Shown one piece after another: positions 17,601-26,300 of a stretch of 64,000 bases of DNA. The notes beneath the pieces were generated by a model. It saw nothing but the letters and a program-made list of their open reading frames with translations, searched no databases and had not been told where the DNA came from. The stretch comes from Myxococcaceae bacterium (GTDB taxonomy: Bacteria; Myxococcota; UBA727; JABDBI01). The translations under genes and the position numbers were made by a program. The stretch covers positions 24,554 through 88,553 of the forward strand of contig JAECQY010000007.1 in NCBI GenBank assembly GCA_016000045.1, read 5' to 3'. Numbering within the stretch: the first letter of the stretch is position 1; each line of letters opens with the position of its first letter.

Positions 17601-18812
17601 AATCCTAAAAGTCTACTAAACTCTTTGAAAAACCAAAACTTTAGTACCTTAGCCTCCAATATAAGGAAAGCTAAAAATCGGATTACTGCGCATCAAGAAA
17701 GAGGAAAAGATCTGCTGAATAAGGTTAGAGATGGCTGGAGGAATATCTCTTCCGTTCTTGATTCTGAAACGAATCTCCCAACAAGTGTAGCGTGGCAACC
17801 AGAATTTTCTGTTTCTGTAACTGATTTAGCCGATAAAATAGGGGAAATCTTAAATCAAAGTGGGGTTTCTCATAGTTCGCTGTTATCGGCGGATTCTGTT
17901 CGTAAAGCTGCCCGTGAATTGCTGGATACCGTCAAAGCACTGTGCGAAGATGAAGTTCAACTTGTCTCCATTTTGGGTACAGTGCTTAAGATGATGAACG
18001 ATGCTGCGGGATTGGATGCTCAAATCATCAGTATTGATGCTCAGCTAAAAGACAGTTCTGCTCTTGCCAACAGAGTGGCTTATAATAAGCAGTTAGTGCA
18101 GCGCGCGGCGCATTTTGGAGCAGAAAGAGCACTATTTACTCTCTATCGCTACAAGAGATCATTGGAATATATTTATTTAACTAATTTCGACATAATTCCA
18201 TACCTAGGATTGCAGACGAACCTTTTTGATAGCGTATCGAATGCTATTAATAAAATAGCCTCAGACATTGAAAATGACAAGCTTGCGCGCAAGGATGACT
18301 GGGGGCGAGAAAAAGTTCATGCTAATAAAATACATCCTCTTTCAAAAATACAAATTCAAACATTAGCGAACAATCAACCTATCAAGCTTGAAATCGACGA
18401 GCATGATGTTGAACCCGGGCATCTCAACGTTGGCGTTACTGCAATTCAGATTACGATTAAAATAAAAAGAGAAATGAATGAACAACTCATGCAAGCGATC
18501 GTGTACGATGTTCGCCACGATGGCAAGTGTCGGTTTCTAGGAAAAGAACAAGCTATACATGAATTTACTCGAGTACCCATGGAATGGAATGGCCGAGCAG
18601 CAAAACTGGTTGACCTTAACGGCCCTATTCCTTCCGATCTGCTGGTTGATCCAAGTTTAGGAGCGAATAAGGATTATATTCCCTATAGCTATTTGGGAGA
18701 TTGGAGTCTTTTAGTCCGTTTTAACCAATCAGATTATTTTAATGCTATGACTTCTGAACAGATTTCAGAACTTGTTGAGATGTGGGTATCGTTCACTCTA
18801 TCCATGCATTAA
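14640..18812 (+). CDS. Exported GBP-like GTPase with collagen-like insert and coiled coil
   Basis: Start ATG 14640 has AGGAG 7 bases upstream and opens a signal peptide (MNLLSRSVISSIFFIGNAGA); a TTG at 14619 does not. 1390 residues. Residues ~40-330 resemble the guanylate-binding-protein/atlastin G domain: a P-loop-like GKPGNAKST at 67-75 with Ala replacing the usual Gly before Lys, a DEATTVGLW segment, and FMDTEGAGD near 136-144 (GBPs have DTEGLGD). Residues ~530-720 are collagen-like and Gly-rich, with cysteine clusters. A long Glu/Lys/Gln-rich helical region (about 840-1100) follows. GBPs are dynamin-related GTPases of eukaryotes; export by a bacterium suggests a host-directed effector, which is inference. 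GC content is visibly lower than in the core genes. Confidence 0.7.
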   Translation: MNLLSRSVISSIFFIGNAGALLAERHFWCDTFQLIDSSGHVQQAALTELKNLSEYRNRPIVILTNRGKPGNAKSTMFNSIMDCYPAFEARNQDEATTVGLWINRKPIDCVDLAQAHGIDPDQCGCTKADCPDIYFMDTEGAGDLTATGCNFFAAAQSLSSLVLYPAREKLGIDDFFTMMRSLTNVTRNAPVKPYLHVNYFDGCCKRSLGFCNGNREVCSLTSNDNPLRSEQLKKNKTLHDIFQVKQFVFPYALRNWGILPPDANFTEHAEPKFKDFFTAYLKDDLLPILSQSNGLCTLSSLVSLLEILQESDSNACGDLLGCEEALKSERFQYELENIKSNLRKIRYSFESDQNALEEKLKEIVFSVLGDVCNVQASTTKSEKKLMQYAKNHISQLARDLSDTAPARLNKKQGPFLISEGEQSNLVALTSRFRDLKVDEKEWLFPVTLDFNNDLLSLHGQYEHLNDSKYCFDNITKIEINVHTIKIDNWICEGKNINIKSVRLEKGPGVSILNVSAPETQADLSILAPAKLGTNGIDGFDGKPGGNVSVLVWSLVGDGELQLISYGGHGTRGQDGGSGKPGAHGKPGASPGCPNCGYCNNGSPGGDGENGDAGASGGRGGNGGAGGAIEVLLPGQEFSFVIHALNQGGFFAMGGAGGDGGNGGDEGLGGVGCCTKERCGFHRWEWECRCKEKGKPVAQSGSKGKKGETGPAGQDGVTGQAGSSIVLENPATEKLAAMCPSTDVLLEAIQNTRLALMLDFIAFDPQKNQTENSEKWITALQEIEQISDKCCQIRPSSLYCDLNQYASASLAPLFLGSGVSYFQRLTDLPISSLSPQILAEAFRETQSSLQEWHKQILDWDTKSTRGEAKRLGSIQKQLQKERLHQKTSISSLVNSHRDIWERNEKNHKILPKLQSTFESSFQQFSNEVQTIQEERSRQKRPSFWSKAVRFISHATSLLDVGGLFQKLALNELPKLFDQKKLNQFVDELNPKSLLNSLKNQNFSTLASNIRKAKNRITAHQERGKDLLNKVRDGWRNISSVLDSETNLPTSVAWQPEFSVSVTDLADKIGEILNQSGVSHSSLLSADSVRKAARELLDTVKALCEDEVQLVSILGTVLKMMNDAAGLDAQIISIDAQLKDSSALANRVAYNKQLVQRAAHFGAERALFTLYRYKRSLEYIYLTNFDIIPYLGLQTNLFDSVSNAINKIASDIENDKLARKDDWGREKVHANKIHPLSKIQIQTLANNQPIKLEIDEHDVEPGHLNVGVTAIQITIKIKREMNEQLMQAIVYDVRHDGKCRFLGKEQAIHEFTRVPMEWNGRAAKLVDLNGPIPSDLLVDPSLGANKDYIPYSYLGDWSLLVRFNQSDYFNAMTSEQISELVEMWVSFTLSMH

Positions 18813-18936
18813 TGAAGCTGGGATATGGCACTGCCCCCCCTAAATTTCGCGTTCCTGCAAAACTCTATCCTTCACTTCAAGGAGTTTTTGCAAATTAAAG
18901 CCTTCAGTGCCATTCAAATCTTGTTGGATGATTGCG

Positions 18937-19158
18937 GCTTGTTTGGGCAAAGATAGGAGGTTCAAAAATCGATTCTCCGGTTCCGGAGACACACCGAGCA
19001 GTCGGAACTTTTGAAAACCCTGGGAGATCCCTGTCGAAATCTTGTTGGTTCAAGAAGCCAAAAGATGGGTCACCAAAACTATACGAGGTAACCCATCTAT
19101 TTGTTTCAAGACAGTTTCCTAGCGAGTAATCGATTTCTGCATTCAGAGGCCACGTAAC
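18937..19158. pseudogene. Collapsed chimeric copy of DciA-like and suhB sequence
   Basis: Three blocks in the same order and strand as in the 2.9-8.0 kb region lie end to end: 18937-18982 matches 2900-2945 (DciA-like gene), 18983-19018 matches about 7403-7438 (suhB) and 19036-19158 matches about 7862-7987 (suhB end). Each has scattered substitutions. The simplest reading is an old duplication of the whole segment followed by large deletions. No coding function remains. The 18813-18936 interval before it shows nothing recognisable. Confidence 0.8.
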
Positions 19159-19178
19159 AATAGCTCCCGGAAACAGTT

Positions 19179-20062
19179 GCAAATCGTATTCTAAAAAATT
19201 CACTTTTCTCTCGAAGAAAGTGTCGTTTAAAGGCGCACTTGATCCAGGAAGCGATAACGCTGGGTGACTCCTGGATGGCAGCGAACTACCTCCGTGAGCA
19301 AAGAGGGCTTGATCCAGTCGTAAAGCAGGCATAGATTCCCAGGCTTTGCGGTAATGATAAATTTCAAATCCAATTCTTGAAGCAGTTCCAGATGCTTGCC
19401 GGTCGCGTACAGACCATCTTCCGTCACCACTGCTTTAAATGCAAGCATTCTCGTCTAAAATCTCTCAAAAGGTGCTCTGCCGCTCGTTGTTCACAATCGT
19501 TTTTGGTCAAGATCTCAAACTTCTGAACTGCCTCCGGAGCCAAGGGAATGACTTGCTTTTGATGAGGATGGACCAAAACACCACACAATACGTGGTGATA
19601 TCGATCTTTTGACCACTTTCGAGCTGCTTGACACAGCAATTATCGCAGAAAACTTTGGAGAAGGTATGATGTCCGCTGCCAGCCACGCAGAGAAGATAGT
19701 GCTGGTTCCAGAAGAGGTAAGATTACACTATCTTGCCCCGCTGGGCAAAAGCGAAGAGGATTTTGAAGATGCCTCGTTGGGAGAGAACTCATCTAAGCGT
19801 TCGCGTAGGGTAGTGTCACAAGGGGGATTTTGGACTCGATACAAGGCTTTTAAAAATTGGAAACTGAGTCAAGAAATAGAGGTAGCAAGCTTGAATGAGT
19901 GCCGAGGGCGATAGCTGCTTTCGGCCTGAACTAGAAAGCGATTTCATTCCTTGGGTGGATCGCGTTTTGATTTTCTTGGCAACAAGCTCCAAAGTTTACG
20001 AAAGTAATTTAGAAACCCATTCATTACAGTGCGTCTAAACACCAGAATTTATTTCGCCGGGA
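19179..20062 (-). mobile_element. Degenerate copy of the DDE-transposase IS
   Basis: The DNA is similar to the fuller copy at 50340-51924 from the coding part around NDTFFERKVNFLEY to the outer inverted repeat (about 20045-20062, ATTTATTTCGCCGGGAA). The transposase frame is broken several times, with fragments readable at 19227-19448 (VVTEDGLYATGKHLELLQEL) and 19424-19639 (VLCGVLVHPHQKQVIPLAPEA). The 3' end of the element is missing and the collapsed duplicate abuts it. Confidence 0.8.
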
Positions 20063-20087
20063 ATCCCTAAGACCCCAGCAAGAGGCC

Positions 20088-20117
20088 GAGAGGAACAGGA
20101 CAAGCCTGACCCTTCTC
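20088..20117. other. Inverted repeat downstream of a DUF1566 gene
   Basis: GAGAGG (20088-20093) faces CTTCTC (20112-20117) around an inner CAGG..CCTG pairing. Position and inner sequence (ACAAGCCTG) match the hairpin at 12762-12789, and it lies 35-64 bases after the stop of the minus-strand gene at 20152. Confidence 0.4.
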
Positions 20118-20151
20118 CGCCAAAAACATTCGACCCGATCTTCAGGCTCTT

Positions 20152-20694
20152 TTATCTGGCATTACGCACCAACCTGACACGTAATTCTAGTTCGTGGAAA
20201 CAATTGTCCACGCGTTCTTCATGATTAGGCTCGAGCAGAAAATCAAGATTCCAAATATACTCAGATTCATCATCCGCTGCTGTTAGCGACCAAAAATTAT
20301 TGTCCAACAGGCTTTCTTCGAAGCCACCATTCAAATCGCCGTTTAACACTTCTTGCTGTCGATAGAGTGCCTCTAATTCCCAAATTGTCGGCAACCGCCA
20401 CCCTTCTGCCGATTGACTAGCTGCATAGGCTTGAGCTTCTGAAAAAGCCATCCTCGGTGCATTTCCTCGATCAAGCTGCCATTCAAGTCTTGGAACTTCA
20501 AGTTCTCGAGGACCTGTATACCAATCACCAATCTCCTGAAATGGGTTGACCCGCATAGCCGAAGTCCAAGTGGACCTTTGAAGGGTCAAATCTCCCATTG
20601 GCACACCCAATAACACACCCATCCCACTGCTCCCCATCATCTGCCCGAAAGCTAACGACGAAATAAAAACAAGAAAAACACCTTTTTGAATCAT
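20152..20694 (-). CDS. Short exported DUF1566 protein, MMGS subtype
   Basis: 180 residues from ATG 20694, using the second in-frame ATG because the first lies 1 base after AGGAG. The signal peptide (MIQKGVFLVFISSLAFGQ) is followed by MMGSSG, a short linker and the DUF1566 domain. It is most similar to the gene at 10278: both end NHEERVDNCFHELELRVRLVR. The central loop between the WSLT strand and the NLDF strand differs. It stands alone between IS debris and the multi-domain DUF1566 genes. Confidence 0.75.
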   Translation of the reverse strand: MIQKGVFLVFISSLAFGQMMGSSGMGVLLGVPMGDLTLQRSTWTSAMRVNPFQEIGDWYTGPRELEVPRLEWQLDRGNAPRMAFSEAQAYAASQSAEGWRLPTIWELEALYRQQEVLNGDLNGGFEESLLDNNFWSLTAADDESEYIWNLDFLLEPNHEERVDNCFHELELRVRLVRNAR

Positions 20695-20703
20695 ATTCCT
20701 CAT

Positions 20704-20935
20704 ACTCCTTTAAGTTATTTGAAACAGGTAAAATGCACCCAGCATCCATTTTATTTTCATCCGATCTCCAGATTCAAAATCTTTTTTAGTCTGCCTGTTA
20801 AGATGACATTCTCGTCGACTGGTCTTTTCACCCTCTCACTTTTTGTTAAAGAACCATTTCTCAGATTCCATACATGCCAGAAACATCAAGATCGTCAAGA
20901 GCTATTCAGAAAAATTTGACTGGCTCATCCGCTTT
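20704..20935. repeat. Duplicated 5' flank of MMGS-type genes, copy 2
   Basis: Matches 14172-14410 and, nearest the gene, the RHS-tail relic at 10836-10960. The frame is lost here: stop codons interrupt the former RHS reading. Confidence 0.75.
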
Positions 20936-21023
20936 GGGCAAAGCCCGCTCACTCTGCATCGAACGTACGAGCCTCCCGCTCATCCTCTAAGCGGCGCAAG
21001 CCATGCGTCTAACAACAGAGCAC

Positions 21024-21040
21024 CCCGGCTAGAAGCCGGG
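21024..21040. other. GC-rich hairpin downstream of a DUF1566 gene
   Basis: CCCGGCT (21024-21030) pairs with AGCCGGG (21034-21040) around a 3-base loop, about 43 bases past the stop of the minus-strand gene at 21083. No T-run follows, so a terminator call is only tentative. Confidence 0.4.
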
Positions 21041-21082
21041 ATGCGTAAAAAGCCTGAAAAACACAATCGGCAATAATTTCTG

Positions 21083-22237
21083 CTAATTTACGCAGCGAAC
21101 CAATAACATACTTCCAGAAACGTATCCAATGATAGAACCATATTGAAAATCAACAGCCCAAAATCCACTACCTGCAATCGTCGAAGACCAATACAAACCC
21201 GATTCTTCCGCATTGAAAACAGCAGGATCCATCATCAATCCCCCGGAAGAAACATCGTAATCCAGCAAAGTCGATAACTCCTTCACTGTCGGCAAACGCC
21301 AAGCAACACTTACACCCCCCAGATCTAAGTTCTGGCAGTAAAGCTTCGCATTTGAGTACACAAAAGTTTGTTTGGAAGCGTGTTGCTGCCAGTTTAACCC
21401 CGTCACGATATCGCTGACAACACCCGAACTAATGCTATATCGATTTGCGAGAGGTGTTGGATAAAGAGATCGTACGCAGCGAACTTGATCTGGTGTACTC
21501 ACAGAGTCGAAATTGATCATTCCACTTAGCCCAAACTGCACCATCCATGAATAAGAATATTGACCCATATCGGCCGTCGAAGACCAAACATCCGAAGCAC
21601 TCACATTTTGAAACACTCGGGTATTGACGGGTATAGGCCCATGCACCGTATAATCAAGTAATGTTTGCAATTCGCCTATGTTAGGCAAACGCCAGCCCGT
21701 CAAACCGCCTGTTTTGCAAGCAGAGCAATAACTGAATGCCGTGGACCAATTCATGCCTTGGGTACTTTCAAGCTCTTCCCACTGCATCGATGTTAAAGAA
21801 TCCGTCACTACGCCATCCCACACAGCATAACGAGCTGGCTGGTCGGTACTATCTTCATAAGTACCTCCCGTTCGGCTCCAAGCCGCAAATAGACCATTGG
21901 AAGAACGCGGCGCGGGCGATGGAATTTCTGTTGTCGTGGGAACAGCCGTGGATGCCTGAGTAACCGCACTCGGCAAGAACAAGATTCCACTGCTAGCTAC
22001 TTCAAAATTAATTGAATCGTAAAGGGTACAATTTCCATCTAACAAGATCGCTGAAGCACATTGGCTATTTTGGCTACAAAGCTCACAACAAAGAGTTTCT
22101 GAAGCATTCGGAAAAGACGGCGAAAGCTTACCCGTAGAGACAGACATATTTTGCAACTTAGAACAAATCACGCTGTCATCGGCATAAACTAGAAAAGGAA
22201 AGAAAACTAAACTTAAACGAACAAAAAAACGATTCAT
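21083..22237 (-). CDS. Exported protein with PAN/apple-like domain and two DUF1566 domains
   Basis: 384 residues. ATG 22237 has AGGAG 5 bases upstream and opens a signal peptide ending FLVYA. Residues ~20-80 hold six cysteines in a PAN/apple-like arrangement (CCELCSQNSQCAS, then LLDGNCTLYD). A Thr/Pro/Ser linker follows, then two DUF1566 domains: first GWRLPNIGELQTLLDY with VWSSTADMG and VRCVRS, then AWRLPTVKELSTLLDY with YWSSTIAGS and VRCVN. PAN domains bind proteins or carbohydrates and are commonest in eukaryotes and parasites. An adhesin or lectin-like role is inferred. It heads a run of long DUF1566 genes and is separated by 28 bases from the next. Confidence 0.72.
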   Translation of the reverse strand: MNRFFVRLSLVFFPFLVYADDSVICSKLQNMSVSTGKLSPSFPNASETLCCELCSQNSQCASAILLDGNCTLYDSINFEVASSGILFLPSAVTQASTAVPTTTEIPSPAPRSSNGLFAAWSRTGGTYEDSTDQPARYAVWDGVVTDSLTSMQWEELESTQGMNWSTAFSYCSACKTGGLTGWRLPNIGELQTLLDYTVHGPIPVNTRVFQNVSASDVWSSTADMGQYSYSWMVQFGLSGMINFDSVSTPDQVRCVRSLYPTPLANRYSISSGVVSDIVTGLNWQQHASKQTFVYSNAKLYCQNLDLGGVSVAWRLPTVKELSTLLDYDVSSGGLMMDPAVFNAEESGLYWSSTIAGSGFWAVDFQYGSIIGYVSGSMLLVRCVN

Positions 22238-22265
22238 AAAATCTCCTATGCTAAATTTTTACTCA

Positions 22266-23108
22266 CTAATCTAACTGTACTGTGGCACAATAAGCCATTG
22301 CAGGACCTAGCAGCGGCACTGTCTGAAAAAGACCTGTCGAGCCATCTATTGCCCAGAGATAACCGTTTTCACCTGCAACAGGGGTTGAAGATCCAAGATA
22401 AAGCATAGAAGGAAGGCTGAAAACAGCCTCGTCTATCAAAGGGGAATTACTCTGATTAAAAAGAGAAAAAAGTGCTTTGATTGTCGGTGTCCACACCTGA
22501 GAAAGGTCAACGGCTTGATCACAGAACCAAATAGCACTCGACTCTGTCATCCAACCGATACCTGTTGCCTGATCCTTTACAAAGTTCTTATCAGCATACT
22601 GAAATTTCGTATAGCGATCTAGCGGAGCAGTTCTTTGGGGACCACGAACACAACGAACATTCATATCTGGGGGATACTGCGAAGATATTGATCGCGTTTG
22701 CTGCTGAACGACCAACACCAAATCAGTAGGCTGAAGACTGGAGGAAGAAGTAACGAGCACGCTTTCGTTGCTTGGAAGTGAAGTAAAATAATCCTCGTTA
22801 ATACCAGGTGCATTGACATAATCGAGCAAAGACTGAATCTCGTGGACCGTTGGTACTCGCCAGTCTGAATAGCCATTTTTAAACAAACTCACGCAATTCT
22901 TATTAGCCAAATTTATAGTGGATACATTTAAAAATCCAGATTCCCACATTAAATTTGTATAAATATCAATGACCGTATTATCGTTCCCCATTTGATAACG
23001 GTCTGTTTGGTTAGTCGTGTCACCATAGGCTGCAATTAGCCAAGGCCTAAAAGGCTCCGACCATGCGGCCACAGAACTCAAAAAAACAACAAAAATAAAA
23101 CATCTCAT
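22266..23108 (-). CDS. Exported protein with two DUF1566-like domains
   Basis: 280 residues. ATG 23108 has AAAGGAG about 9 bases upstream; the TTG at 23117 is part of that leader. The signal peptide is MRCFIFVVFLSSVAAW. The first domain reads DWRVPTVHEIQSLLDY with a normal VRCVRG end. The second is divergent, with WTPTIKALFSLFNQ in place of the RLPT helix and an end reading AMAYCATVQLD, so it is probably losing function. It opens with the AAYGDTTNQTDRYQ stretch also seen in the RHS protein and in the gene at 31033. Confidence 0.7.
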   Translation of the reverse strand: MRCFIFVVFLSSVAAWSEPFRPWLIAAYGDTTNQTDRYQMGNDNTVIDIYTNLMWESGFLNVSTINLANKNCVSLFKNGYSDWRVPTVHEIQSLLDYVNAPGINEDYFTSLPSNESVLVTSSSSLQPTDLVLVVQQQTRSISSQYPPDMNVRCVRGPQRTAPLDRYTKFQYADKNFVKDQATGIGWMTESSAIWFCDQAVDLSQVWTPTIKALFSLFNQSNSPLIDEAVFSLPSMLYLGSSTPVAGENGYLWAIDGSTGLFQTVPLLGPAMAYCATVQLD

Positions 23109-23129
23109 ATTTACCAACTCCTTTATGGC

Positions 23130-23270
23130 TTAAAAACCAATCCAACACGCAACAAACCTAGATTCACGTGATGATCAAAAATTATTATTCAACAATCTTT
23201 TTCCGAAGGAACACACGAAGCCTTGTCCTTCAAACTTGAGAAAATTAACATACCAAATTAACATTCTGAC
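23130..23270 (-). pseudogene. Decayed 3' end of a small DUF1566 gene
   Basis: On the minus strand, WYVNFLKFEG and, in another frame, LRVGLVFKP resemble the end of the short DUF1566 proteins (WYVNF and LRVRLVR). Stops and frameshifts lie between. It directly follows the RHS gene, the position occupied by intact DUF1566 genes after the RHS-tail relics elsewhere. Confidence 0.45.
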
Positions 23271-23391
23271 TCCATTGGAAAGGTTCAAGCAGATCTTCGA
23301 AAACTCAAACGCCATCCTGACACACTAAATATCAAACAAATCGACCGATCATTATCATCATCCAAAATAAAGATAAACAAAACGAACTTCT

Positions 23392-26300
23392 CTATGAAAA
23401 ATCAGAAATACCAAGCGCATCTAGAATTACTTGCTTCACTTTTGCTGGATCTCCAGAGCCGGAAGCAGCTCCCATTTTTCTATTAAAATGATATTCTTCC
23501 AAACGTAAATTAGGTAGGTACTTCATAACTCGGTTAACCTCGTCCTTTGTAAACATGCGCTTTGCCTTAAGCATCATAGTCCCCACTGAGTGAGCGGACT
23601 CTCCATGAGCAATATCAAATATCGAATGAGGCTTAGATCCAGTTGATTTTGTACCGTATGGTGCAGACTTTTCTCCTGTTTCATCAAAGTATTTCACCAT
23701 TAAATTATCATTTATTTGTGCTTGAGGAATTTTTTCATGGAACATAACAACATCATCTCTCAGTCTTTTTACTGGCCAATAAACTGCCCTGCGATTGAAA
23801 CTATACACTTTCTTGCCAGTCAATGGATCGATTCCACAATATTTTTTAAACTGAGGCTCAACGTCGTCTACAAACGAAGACGCTTCCACTTTTAATTTAT
23901 GATCTGAAACAAAGTAATTCCCAAATGTATCTCCTAAATTGAAGACCCGATAAGGGCCTTCTTGAAGCAAGGTGATATTTAATACTTGAACAAAACCATC
24001 TTCTACGGTTAAGCGATCATCAATCGTAACATCTTCTGCAGAAACCCAGCCTTTTCTTGTATGCAATTTATGATTTGATGTGACGTGCAAAAAATCCTTC
24101 GGACCGATACCAAACCTTATTTCTAAAAGCTCCGAAACCGTTCGATTGGTCACCAATTTAACCAAAGCTCGAACACGTTTTCCATTCTCATCTTCCGCAA
24201 AAATAACATTGCCCTGAAACAGTTTTTCAATAGATAAGAACCCACTAGGCGCCCAAACAGGTGTGCCTTCCAGAAAACTGAAGAAGCAAGACTCCTCTGA
24301 CGTTTCCGATGTTTCGCCCTCAACTCCGCCTAATTCGGCGGAATCTCCTGCGACCTCACCAACTTCTGACAAAGACCTCAATCTGGAAAAAATTACCGAT
24401 AGTCCAGCTCCAGCTCCTTCGATAAGTGCACTCAAAGCTGCACCTTCTGCAGCAGAAATGAGTAGGTCTTTGGCGCTCCCTCCACCCATCATCGAATAGG
24501 CAGCATTCTCAAATGCGCCTGCCAACATTGCTCCTGGAACACCACCAACTTCTTCCCCCATTATAGTACCAGCTTCCGCAACAGCAGCTCCAGCAACCAT
24601 CCCTTCATAGGTTTTCGCGGATTTCCAATCCCAGTGAGCAGGGTTATAATTGTGGTTGACCGCTTGACCCCCAAAATAAGCACCCATACTGATTACTGGG
24701 TCTAGAAGCATTGTAGGTACAATAACCACACTTAATACAGCAAAAATATCCCAAAAAGAAAATTCACCATTCGGATCAATGTAGCTCTCTGGGTTATTTG
24801 CTCCATACATATAAGGACTAAAATATTGCCTCAAAGGATCAGGCGTGATAAATTGAGCAACTTTTGGATCATAATGACGCCTTCCAAAGTTATAATATTT
24901 AATTTCGTTATCTAATTCATGAGAACCAAATTTATATCTTAATATATCTGGACCCTTAGACAGAGTAGTGTTGAGCACACCATAAGGACTATAGTGCAAA
25001 GAAAGCACTGTATTACCATCACTATCTGTTACAGCTACAACGCTTGAACGATGATCGTAATGATAATAATAAGTTCCAGAAACAGGATATCCGGAACCTT
25101 GTGGGCCTGCAGAAAATGCCTCAGAACTATTCAGCTGAATAAGGCCGTTCTTTCCTTCGTCAAGAACTGTTACCGCAGCCATTCTACCCAATGGGCCAAA
25201 AACATAACGAGTATGCTGCTTGCTTCCATCAGCAAAGTTCACGACTTCGTATTCATCAGAAATATATTCTGTTCGATTTCCCTGGGAATCAATTTTTTGG
25301 ATTCGCGCCTTAAAAGCATCATACTGAAACTGATTAACGACTTCTCCATCATTCGTTATTTTTTTGAGCTGATTATACCCATTATAAATGTAACTCCACA
25401 GACCATCTGAATCTGTTTTATTTTTCATATTTCCATTTTTATAGAAATTCCACGCGACATTTGGGTTTGTAGAGAGCTGTGGTTGATGGCTATCAGAGCG
25501 ATAACTCAAAATTTGATTGTTTTTCTTTCGTAAACTACCCGTGATAGTATAATCGTAGATTTCTGGATTTGCCACACTCTGAGCCGCAGTCAAATAGCCC
25601 AGTGAATTAAATGTAAACGTTGTATTTAATTTCGGATCGAGAGGATCATCAATCTCTTGGATTTCATGCTGAGAGTCCCATTGAAAATTTCTTTGCTTTA
25701 AAAACTCTTCTGGGTTGGCAAAAGAAAAATCTCTGATCTGCCCTACACCTTTATCTGGCGCAAAGTAAGAGTAATCACTACGAACACTATTGGCATAAGT
25801 GATATTGAGCAGATCACCTAAGGCACTATAGTCATCATAGGTAAACATTGTCTTATTATCAGTCGCCGAAGCCGTACTTTTAAGAAAGCCGTTGAGATAG
25901 TACTGATGAAAAAAAGACTCCCCATCCGGAAAAGTACTTTTTAAAAGTTCCCCAAGAGGCCCATAAAGATAATCAAATTGATACATTATGTCCGATTGAT
26001 TTACGAGTTTTTGATGAACAAATCCTAAATGATTATACTGTATGTCCGTCCGACTATGCGCAGTAAACGCTGAGGTTAACCTGCCAAAACCATAATTATT
26101 TTTCGGATCATCATACACATAAAAAGCTGTTTCTGTTTCACCAAATAAATCCTTAAAAGTCGAAGTTAATAATCGACCCAAGGCGTCGTAACGATAAGAG
26201 AAAACCTGTCCTTCTGAATCGGTCTTATTATCTAACTCACCATAACTATTGTAGTTAAAAACCGTTTTCCCAGTATCCGGTTCCAGACGAACAATCATAC

